From Marinobacter mangrovi (lineage in GTDB: Bacteria > Pseudomonadota > Gammaproteobacteria > Pseudomonadales > Oleiphilaceae): a stretch of DNA of 64,000 bases. The position numbers and the translations under genes are program-made. The first letter of the stretch is position 1, and each line of letters starts with the position of its first letter. Under the pieces are notes generated by a model. That model did not search any database and was not told the DNA's origin. It was given only the letters and a program-made list of their open reading frames with translations. Shown one piece after another: positions 58,664-64,000 of this stretch. The stretch spans positions 643,608 to 707,607 of the forward strand of contig NZ_JAERVO010000003.1 of assembly GCF_016798325.1 (NCBI RefSeq). The letters run 5' to 3'.

Positions 58664-58773
58664 GTAGCGGTTTCCCGCAGTTCGTTCCCGGCCGGGATCC
58701 TGCCCGGCAACGGTCATCAAACGGTCAGGAAAACAGTGTAGTACCTCTGCTTCTGTTTCCCAGAGAAGGCCAC

Positions 58774-59196
58774 TTAATCCGCGTCACGAATCTCGTAATC
58801 GTGGGTGATCTCGACGCCAGCCTTCTCCAGCATGATGGAGGCCGAGCAGTACTTCTCGGCGGACAGCGATACCGCACGTTTTACAAGATTTTCCTTCAGG
58901 TTACGGCCGGTCACGATAAAGTGAAGATGGATGCGCGTGAACACGGCCGGCACCGCATCGGCCCGTTCGGCCGACAGCTCGGCGTGGCAGTCGGTGACGT
59001 CCTGGCGGGACTTCTGCAGGATGCTCATGACGTCGAACGAAGAGCAGCCGCCCAGGCCCATCAGCAGCATTTCCATGGGGCGCGGGCCTTTGTCCTCGCC
59101 ACCGTGATCCGGCGGGCCGTCAAGCTGGACGCTGTGACCGGTGCCACTGGTGGCGCGGAAGCTGGCGCCGCCGGTCCAGTCGATGGTTGCTTTCAT
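58774..59196 (-). CDS. OsmC/Ohr family protein
   Basis: OsmC-type proteins reduce organic hydroperoxides with a pair of cysteines. The 140-residue protein has both: Cys51 in GLGGCSSFDV and the second in AEKYCSASIML. It belongs to the YhfA/OsmC-like branch rather than typical Ohr. It stands between speD and the divergent vfr gene, the Pseudomonas order. Its own physiological role is not known from the sequence. Confidence 0.92.
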   Translation of the reverse strand: MKATIDWTGGASFRATSGTGHSVQLDGPPDHGGEDKGPRPMEMLLMGLGGCSSFDVMSILQKSRQDVTDCHAELSAERADAVPAVFTRIHLHFIVTGRNLKENLVKRAVSLSAEKYCSASIMLEKAGVEITHDYEIRDAD

Positions 59197-59520
59197 AGTT
59201 CGGTCTCCTGTGGATAAAGGCGCATGCTACCACAGCCGCGGGAACCGGCGCGCGATCGGGCATGACGGGCGCAAGTGGCGGAAAATCTGGACATTTGTTC
59301 TATACTCGGGAGGCAGCCCCCATCGGGCCAAGTTGCCGGGCTACAGCCTTCCTGTTATAAGTGGCTCGCCACTATCGGCATACCGGCCGGATCGTCAGAG
59401 CAACGACTCTGTACAGGGGAGATCCGGACACACCGGGCAACATAACAACGATCAGCCCACACGGACGCTGGGTTATTACAACAACACCGGGATTCGCCAT
59501 TAAGGAGGCACAACAGCATT
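59197..59520. other. Divergent spacer between OsmC and vfr genes
   Basis: These 324 bases hold the promoters of both genes. TATACT at 59301-59306 is a possible -10 facing vfr, with no clear -35. A strong AAGGAGG at 59502-59508 lies 12 bases before the vfr ATG, a slightly long spacing. I found no repeat, small gene or convincing Crp-type site (TGTGA-N6-TCACA). Confidence 0.4.
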
Positions 59521-60162
59521 ATGGCAACTATTCTCAGACCGGTTGAGCAGAAGACCAAACACCTCGACTACTTCCTGTCCCAATGCCACCGTCGTCGCTA
59601 TCCGGCGAAAAGCACCATTATCTACGCCGGCGACAAGAGTGATTCGCTGTTCTACATCGTCAAGGGTTCCGTCACGGTCATCATCGAAGACGACGACGGC
59701 CGCGAGATGATCATGGCGTACCTCAACGCCGGGGATTTCTTCGGCGAGATGGGGCTGTTCGACAACATGGATTCGCGCAGTGCCTGGGTCAAGGCCAAGA
59801 CCGAGTGCGAAGTGGCGGAGATCAGCTACACCAAATTCCGCGAGATCGCCCAGCAGGACCCGCGTGTGCTGTATTTCATCGGCGAGCAGATGGCCACGCG
59901 CCTGCGCCAGACCACCCGCAAGGTGGGCGACCTGGCGTTCCTCGACGTCACCGGCCGGGTCGCGCGCACGCTGCTGGACCTGTGCAAGGAGCCGGATGCC
60001 ATGACCCATCCGGACGGCATGCAGATCAAGATCACCCGCCAGGAAATCGGCCGCATCGTCGGCTGCTCGCGGGAAATGGTCGGCCGGGTCCTCAAGACCC
60101 TGGAAGACCAGGGCCTGGTGCAGGTCAAAGGCAAGACCATGGTGGTGTACGGCACGCGGTAA
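59521..60162 (+). CDS. vfr: cAMP-responsive regulator Vfr (Crp family)
   Basis: Vfr/Crp activates many genes when bound to cAMP; in Pseudomonas it controls virulence and twitching. The 213-residue protein has a cyclic-nucleotide domain with [20 protein letters not shown] (Arg and Ser that hold cAMP), the dimer helix ([20 protein letters not shown]) and the DNA-binding helix-turn-helix [21 protein letters not shown]. Length and motifs favour Vfr/Crp over Fnr, as there are no N-terminal Cys. The neighbouring OsmC and speD genes support the Vfr orthology. Confidence 0.95.
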   Translation: MATILRPVEQKTKHLDYFLSQCHRRRYPAKSTIIYAGDKSDSLFYIVKGSVTVIIEDDDGREMIMAYLNAGDFFGEMGLFDNMDSRSAWVKAKTECEVAEISYTKFREIAQQDPRVLYFIGEQMATRLRQTTRKVGDLAFLDVTGRVARTLLDLCKEPDAMTHPDGMQIKITRQEIGRIVGCSREMVGRVLKTLEDQGLVQVKGKTMVVYGTR

Positions 60163-60191
60163 CGCCGCGCCGGCCCATGGTTTCGGAAAAG

Positions 60192-60211
60192 CGGGCTACG
60201 GCCCGTTTTTT
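60192..60211 (+). terminator. Intrinsic terminator of vfr
   Basis: A CGGGC (60192-60196) and GCCCG (60201-60205) stem with a four-base loop is followed by six T. It begins 30 bases after the stop codon of vfr. Confidence 0.8.
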
Positions 60212-60249
60212 GTGGGCGATTGGGGGATCTGCGCTTTCTGGTGTCGTCC

Positions 60250-60391
60250 CGTAGGTTGGGCTGAGGCAGGAAGCCCAACAGCGGAGGTTAAAGGTACCGC
60301 CAATACCATCGCCTGTCCCGGGACAGGCATGGATCAGCGATATTGGTCGGAAATGTGGGGTCAGTCAGGCATAGTTGGGCGCCCAACCTAC
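60250..60391. repeat. Second copy of the CGTAGGTTGGGCTGA element
   Basis: The left arm at 60250-60280 matches the left arm at 14549 at 28 of its first 29 bases. The right end is shortened: only TTGGGCGCCCAACCTAC (60375-60391) remains, whose last 12 bases fit the outer part of the arm. The interior differs from the first copy. It looks like a decayed member of the same dispersed family. It lies in a 349-base stretch without genes. Confidence 0.65.
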
Positions 60392-60401
60392 ACTACTGTC
60401 T

Positions 60402-60491
60402 GTAGCAGACGCTTCAGCTTCTGAGCAGGCCGCAGGCCTGCCGATACCGCCAGGGGGCCTGCGGCCCCTCCGAAGCTAAAGCGTCGGCTAC
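60402..60491. repeat. 90-base palindromic element before the GH84 gene
   Basis: Arms GTAGCAGACGCTTCAGCTTC (60402-60421) and GAAGCTAAAGCGTCGGCTAC (60472-60491) pair at 18 of 20 positions. The interior contains two further GC-rich hairpins (GCAGGCC-GCAGGCCTGC; GGGGGCC-TGCGGCCCC). It lies 21 bases after the stop codon of the GH84 gene on its downstream side, and could also end that message. No gene fits inside. Confidence 0.65.
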
Positions 60492-60511
60492 ACCAAGCGG
60501 CGGCATTTCCT

Positions 60512-61576
60512 CTACTGCGTCTGCACCGCCTCGTCGCTGATCCGGTAATACCCGTCCAGCCACTGGATGATTTCCCGCGCGCCAGGATGGTCGCTCTGGC
60601 CAAAATGGCGCCTGAGTCGCGCCTCCCGTTCGCCCAACCGGTCCAGCCCCACATCCTGCAGGGCCATGATGTCCTGCTCCAGGTACGAGCCCAGTTCCTC
60701 GCCCATGACTTCCCGGGCGGCCTTGCGGAAGGCGGCCATGTAGCGGTAGTTCTCCCGTTGGCGGTAGCTCGCGGCTAGGGTGATGGCGGGAATGCAACTG
60801 AGGGTGGGTTGCAGGGCCGGGTTGATCGCGTGACCGGCCAGATGCTCGCCGATGCTGGCGTGGCGGCCGGTGAATCCGCGCAGGTGCAGGAACTGGGACA
60901 TGCGCGGCCCGTCGTTGACCGGGTAGTTGTCCCACAACAACGGTTTGCGGCGCAGCAGGCCGGCCACCTGGACCAGGTTGCCCGGTGAGATTTCCCGCGC
61001 GCAGACTTCTTCGCCGGTCCAGAAGATGTCCACTGTGGACGGCAGGTTTTCGCCCAGGGTTTCGAGGTAGCGGGCCGGGCGCTCGCCGAACACGCGATCC
61101 AGCACCGGATCGTCGGAATAATAGGTGGGGCAAATGATCAGACGCTCGGCACCGGAACGGTGGTGGATCCAGTCGATGATCTCCAGCTGCCGGCGGGCCA
61201 GTTCGGGCGTGCTGCCGTCCATGTCGTCGAACAGGATGGCGAGATCATCGATATCCAGACTGTCGAGGAACGCGAGCTTTTCGGTCAGCGCCTGACGGGC
61301 CCGGTCGTCGAACTGGCGGTATACCTCGAACGGGCTCAGGCCGACACCAAAGCGCATGCCGTGGACTTTGCAGTGGCGGGCGAACCGGCGCAGGGCATCG
61401 GCTTCCTCCACCGGGTGCAGCTCGTCCCAGCGCCGCCGCAGGAAGGCATCGGCCTTGGGCGCATAGAGGTAGAAGCCATAGCCGTGCGGGGCCAGTCGGG
61501 CAACCAGATCGGCGCGGGCCTTCCAGCTCCAGGGCCGGCCGAAGAAACCTTCAATGATCCCCAGTGGCGTTTTCAT
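60512..61576 (-). CDS. GH84-type beta-N-acetylglucosaminidase, no signal peptide
   Basis: The 354-residue protein matches the NAGidase (GH84) catalytic domain. It begins LGIIEGFFGRPWSW, then GYGFYLYAPKADAF, and has the paired catalytic Asp117-Asp118 in LAILFDDMDG, followed by LIICPTYYS and IFWTGEEVC, and ends with a helical bundle. This is a substrate-assisted mechanism using two Asp. There is no signal peptide or extra domain, so it should be cytoplasmic, like O-GlcNAcase. Substrate could be a GlcNAc sugar or glycoprotein; unknown. It stands alone, flanked by palindromic repeats downstream and a regulator gene upstream. Confidence 0.88.
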   Translation of the reverse strand: MKTPLGIIEGFFGRPWSWKARADLVARLAPHGYGFYLYAPKADAFLRRRWDELHPVEEADALRRFARHCKVHGMRFGVGLSPFEVYRQFDDRARQALTEKLAFLDSLDIDDLAILFDDMDGSTPELARRQLEIIDWIHHRSGAERLIICPTYYSDDPVLDRVFGERPARYLETLGENLPSTVDIFWTGEEVCAREISPGNLVQVAGLLRRKPLLWDNYPVNDGPRMSQFLHLRGFTGRHASIGEHLAGHAINPALQPTLSCIPAITLAASYRQRENYRYMAAFRKAAREVMGEELGSYLEQDIMALQDVGLDRLGEREARLRRHFGQSDHPGAREIIQWLDGYYRISDEAVQTQ

Positions 61577-61633
61577 GCGATTCCTATGCGTTTCGATATC
61601 CGACTAGGTTAACAGCCTGTCGGGTCCGGAACA

Positions 61634-62200
61634 CTAGCGGGTGCCCGCGGGATAGTGGATCAGGTTGTGGAACACGGCGGGGGTCTCGTGCGGGTTGCGA
61701 TAGCCATGCGGCCGATCCGCCGCAAAGCGGCTGGCTTCGCCGCTGGCCAGCGGATGCCAGCGACCCTCGATCAGCACCTCCATGGCACCGTCGATCACAG
61801 TCACATGCTCGATCACGCCGGGTTCGTGGGATTCGGACCGGTGCTCAAGACCCGGCGGTAAGGTCAGCTCCATCAGCTCGAAGCCAAAGCGGGCCTCAAA
61901 GGGAAACAGTGCCCGGACCCTGAGATCATCGGAGGCCAGGTTGGCGTCCCCCTGGTCGTTGGAGACGAACACCGGCGCGTCCAGGGGCGCGGGCAGGGGG
62001 CTGATCAGCCCGGAGAAGGCGGTGTTGAAGCCGGTGGCGATTTTCCAGAGGGTGGCGACCGTCGGGCTGGATTCGCCCCGTTCGATCTGGCCAAGCATGG
62101 CTTTGCTGACGCCGGTGGCCTCGGCGGCCCGGTCCAGGCTCCATTGCCGCTGCTGACGCAGTTCGCGCAGGGTGGTGGCCAGGTGAGTGGTGATCTCCAT
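61634..62200 (-). CDS. XRE family regulator with cupin domain
   Basis: The 188-residue protein has an N-terminal helix-turn-helix (SLDRAAEATGVSKAMLGQIERGESSPTVATLWKIA) and a C-terminal cupin (about residues 95-185, with HEPGVIEHVTVIDGAMEVLIEG). Regulators with this plan usually repress small-molecule transporter or catabolic genes and sense a ligand in the cupin. The ATG at 62200 is preceded by AAAGGA. It is divergent from the BenE gene and two operator-like palindromes lie between, so it most likely represses both. Confidence 0.9.
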   Translation of the reverse strand: MEITTHLATTLRELRQQRQWSLDRAAEATGVSKAMLGQIERGESSPTVATLWKIATGFNTAFSGLISPLPAPLDAPVFVSNDQGDANLASDDLRVRALFPFEARFGFELMELTLPPGLEHRSESHEPGVIEHVTVIDGAMEVLIEGRWHPLASGEASRFAADRPHGYRNPHETPAVFHNLIHYPAGTR

Positions 62201-62241
62201 GAATGCGTGTCCTTTCTCTCGGGCGTTCGATTGTTCTGGTT

Positions 62242-62295
62242 GTGCGTTATAGCGCACAAATGCTACTGTCGTCTCAATCGTGCGCTATAACGCAC
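62242..62295. promoter_or_regulatory. Two GTGCGYTATARCGCAC operators between the XRE-cupin and benE genes
   Basis: GTGCGTTATAGCGCAC (62242-62257) and GTGCGCTATAACGCAC (62280-62295) are exact reverse complements of each other and each is an imperfect palindrome with 14 of 16 symmetric bases. Their centres are 38 bases apart. They lie in the spacer between the divergent start codons at 62200 and 62325. Confidence 0.75.
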
Positions 62296-62324
62296 GCGTT
62301 GTCCATCCAGCAGAGGAACAGAGC

Positions 62325-63500
62325 GTGTCCCGGCCGTCCCTATTTTCGGATCTCTCGCTGTCTCATCTGACCGCCGGCTTTGTCGCGGTGCTGGTGGGGT
62401 TCAGCAGCTCGGTGGTGATTATCCTGCAGGCCGCCGAAGCGGCGGGCGCGAGTCCGGCCGAGGTCAGCTCCTGGATCTGGGCGCTCGGGATCGGCATGGG
62501 CATTACCAGTGGCGGGCTCTCGCTTTATTTCCGCGAGCCGGTGCTCACCGCCTGGTCGACGCCGGGGGCGGCGCTGCTGGCCACGGGGCTGACCGGCTAT
62601 TCGCTGGCAGAAGCCACCGGGGCCTTTATCTTTGCCGCCATCCTCACGGTCATTGCCGGCTGGACCGGGTGGTTCGAGCGGATTCTCAAGCACCTGCCCC
62701 AGTCACTGGCGGCGGCCATGCTGGCGGGCATCCTGTTTCAATTCGGGCTGGATGCCTTCGCGGCCCTGCAGGGCGACTTCCTGCTGGTGGCCCTGATGCT
62801 GGTCACCTATGTGATCGGCCGGCAAGTGCTGCCCCGCTACGCCATTCTGCTGGTGCTCGCCGTCGGCATGTTGATCGCCGGCTGGCAGGGGCAATTGCAT
62901 TGGGACGGCTTGTCGTTGTCGCTCGCAACGCCGCAGTGGACCACGCCGGACTTCTCGCTGTCCGTGCTGATCAGCGTCGGGATTCCATTATTTATCGTCA
63001 CCATGACGTCCCAGAACGTGCCGGGGCTGGCGGTGCTGCGGGCCAACGGCTACCAGACGCCGTTGTCTCCGGTGCTGACGGCCACCGGTCTGGTGACGCT
63101 GGTGCTGGCGCCGTTCGGCGGTTTTGCCTACAACCTCGCCGCCATCACTGCGGCGATCTGCATGGGTGAAGAGGCGGGTGAAAAGCGGTCGGCACGCTAT
63201 CTGGCGGCGGTCTCTGCCGGTGTCGTCTACGCCATCGTGGGGCTGTTCGGCGCGACGGTCGTGGCCCTGTTTGCCGCGTTTCCCCAGGCTTTCGTTGTGG
63301 CGCTGGCGGGGCTGGCCTTGCTGGGGACGATCGGTAACAGTCTCCATGCCGCCCTGGACGATCCCGGCGATCGCGAGGCCGCCCTGATCACGTTCCTGGT
63401 GACCGCGTCCGGGTTGACGTTGTGGGGCATTGGCGCCGCTTTCTGGGGGCTGGTCGTCGGTGTGCTGGTGCGCCTGTCACTGCAACTGAGCAAAAAATAG
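62325..63500 (+). CDS. benE: Benzoate/H+ symporter family protein, BenE
   Basis: BenE is a 12-helix transporter that imports benzoate and possibly other aromatic acids. From a GTG with GAGGA 7 bases upstream the protein has 391 residues, most of them hydrophobic. The signature LTAWSTPGAALLATG is near residue 78, with SVGIPLFIVTMTSQNVPGLAVLRANGYQ (family motif) and APFGGFAYNLAAITAAICMG further on. No benzoate catabolic genes are in the window, so the substrate is uncertain. The divergent XRE-cupin regulator with palindromic operators points to substrate-induced control. Confidence 0.9.
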   Translation: MSRPSLFSDLSLSHLTAGFVAVLVGFSSSVVIILQAAEAAGASPAEVSSWIWALGIGMGITSGGLSLYFREPVLTAWSTPGAALLATGLTGYSLAEATGAFIFAAILTVIAGWTGWFERILKHLPQSLAAAMLAGILFQFGLDAFAALQGDFLLVALMLVTYVIGRQVLPRYAILLVLAVGMLIAGWQGQLHWDGLSLSLATPQWTTPDFSLSVLISVGIPLFIVTMTSQNVPGLAVLRANGYQTPLSPVLTATGLVTLVLAPFGGFAYNLAAITAAICMGEEAGEKRSARYLAAVSAGVVYAIVGLFGATVVALFAAFPQAFVVALAGLALLGTIGNSLHAALDDPGDREAALITFLVTASGLTLWGIGAAFWGLVVGVLVRLSLQLSKK

Positions 63501-63622
63501 AATGCGGGCGGCTCAGCGTGTAAAATCGGCGCTCTTTTGAACGGCAATTCCGACAACAGGCCCCACGCACTGCGCCGTTAGCATCGAACATCACGGGGCC
63601 GCCAGACACATCGGGGCAGGGT

Positions 63623-64000
63623 ATGGGCAGAGCCTACCAAAACCGCAAAGATTCCATGGCCAAAACGGCCAATGCCAAAACCAAGGTCTACAGCAAGTAC
63701 GGTCGCGAGATTTACGTGTGCGCCAAGCAGGGCGGTCCGGACCCGGACGGCAACCTGTCACTGCGCAGTCTGATCGAGCGGGCCAAGAAAGACCAGGTGC
63801 CGACCCACGTCATTGATCGGGCCCTCGACAAGGCCAAGGGCGGTGGTGGCGAGGATTACTCGGCAGCCCGTTACGAAGGGTTTGGTCCGGGCCAGGCGAT
63901 GGTGATCGTTGATTGCCTGACCGACAACCCCAACCGCACCTTCGGCGACGTACGTGCGTGCTTTACCAAGACCAAGTGCAAGATCGGCACCCAGGGCAGC
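63623..64000 (+). CDS. YebC/PmpR family protein, YeeN-like, C-terminus outside window
   Basis: The first 126 residues of a YebC-family protein are present, running off the right edge. The sequence starts [18 protein letters not shown], with [17 protein letters not shown] and [30 protein letters not shown], all conserved. The lysine-poor insert and the [12 protein letters not shown] segment favour the YeeN branch over canonical YebC. YebC proteins act in transcription control or in relief of ribosome stalling at proline runs. Only the first half is seen. A short TAAAAT near 63516 could be part of its promoter. Confidence 0.88.
   Translation, partial: MGRAYQNRKDSMAKTANAKTKVYSKYGREIYVCAKQGGPDPDGNLSLRSLIERAKKDQVPTHVIDRALDKAKGGGGEDYSAARYEGFGPGQAMVIVDCLTDNPNRTFGDVRACFTKTKCKIGTQGS

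Overview
The window is about 64 kb of GC-rich, gene-dense gammaproteobacterial chromosome. It carries no tRNA, rRNA, CRISPR array, insertion sequence, prophage or other large mobile element. Several local gene orders recall Pseudomonas and Marinobacter: phoB-phoR near ubiA-ubiC and rubredoxin/rubredoxin reductase; coaD-ferredoxin-gamma-glutamyltransferase; engB / cytochrome c4-dsbA-endonuclease; rpmB-rpmG / radC-coaBC-dut-algC-argB; and vfr / OsmC-speD. A marine Marinobacter-like species is my best guess, but this is an inference from synteny and protein style, not proven by the sequence.

Layout. 0-7.6 kb: phosphate two-component system PhoBR (with a PHO box promoter), ubiquinone head-group genes ubiA/ubiC, hpt, rubredoxin and its reductase, tesB. 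7.6-12 kb: two membrane cyclic-di-GMP proteins flanking a small flavodoxin. 12.5-20 kb: Pit phosphate transporter, a DUF962 membrane protein, a PLP aspartate decarboxylase (PanP type), DUF503, and a TetR/AidB-like acyl-CoA dehydrogenase operon. 20.3-24 kb: a SutA-like RNA-polymerase-associated small protein, a lipase foldase without a lipase, and a VTT-membrane/flavin disulfide reductase fusion. 24-29.5 kb: hemB-ppk1-BtuF-like-DUF945 on the plus strand. 29.5-35.5 kb: ggt, ferredoxin, coaD, an aldehyde dehydrogenase with divergent TetR, engB. 35.8-45 kb: cytochrome c4, dsbA, an EEP-fold protein, ribosomal proteins L28/L33, radC, coaBC, dut, a membrane-anchored AlgC, argB. 45-50.8 kb: PilZ protein, an unknown envelope protein, argE, argA, a lipoprotein aminopeptidase. 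51-56 kb: a 1253-residue PilZ-DUF1631-GGDEF-EAL protein and an orphan phosphoribulokinase. 56-64 kb: pirin, azoreductase, speD, OsmC, vfr, a GH84 glycosidase, an XRE-cupin regulator with divergent BenE transporter, and the start of a YebC/YeeN-type gene.

Common themes. Phosphate: PhoBR, Pit and polyphosphate kinase occur together, and PHO-box-like sites lie before phoB (strong) and hemB-ppk1 (weaker). Cyclic-di-GMP: four proteins, one an apparently active cyclase, one an apparently active phosphodiesterase with a degenerate GGDEF, one a PilZ protein and one a large degenerate effector. Arginine: argB, argE and argA lie within 5.5 kb. Three dyad-symmetric operator candidates sit in regulator promoters (TetR/aidB, TetR/aldehyde dehydrogenase, XRE-cupin/benE).

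No clear, wholly new defence or mobile system is present. The least explained items are the palindromic repeat elements near 14.6, 55.8 and 60.3 kb, the octamer tandem repeat at 56.0 kb, the orphan foldase, the large PilZ-DUF1631 effector, the unknown protein at 45.8 kb, and the hairpin in front of speD.
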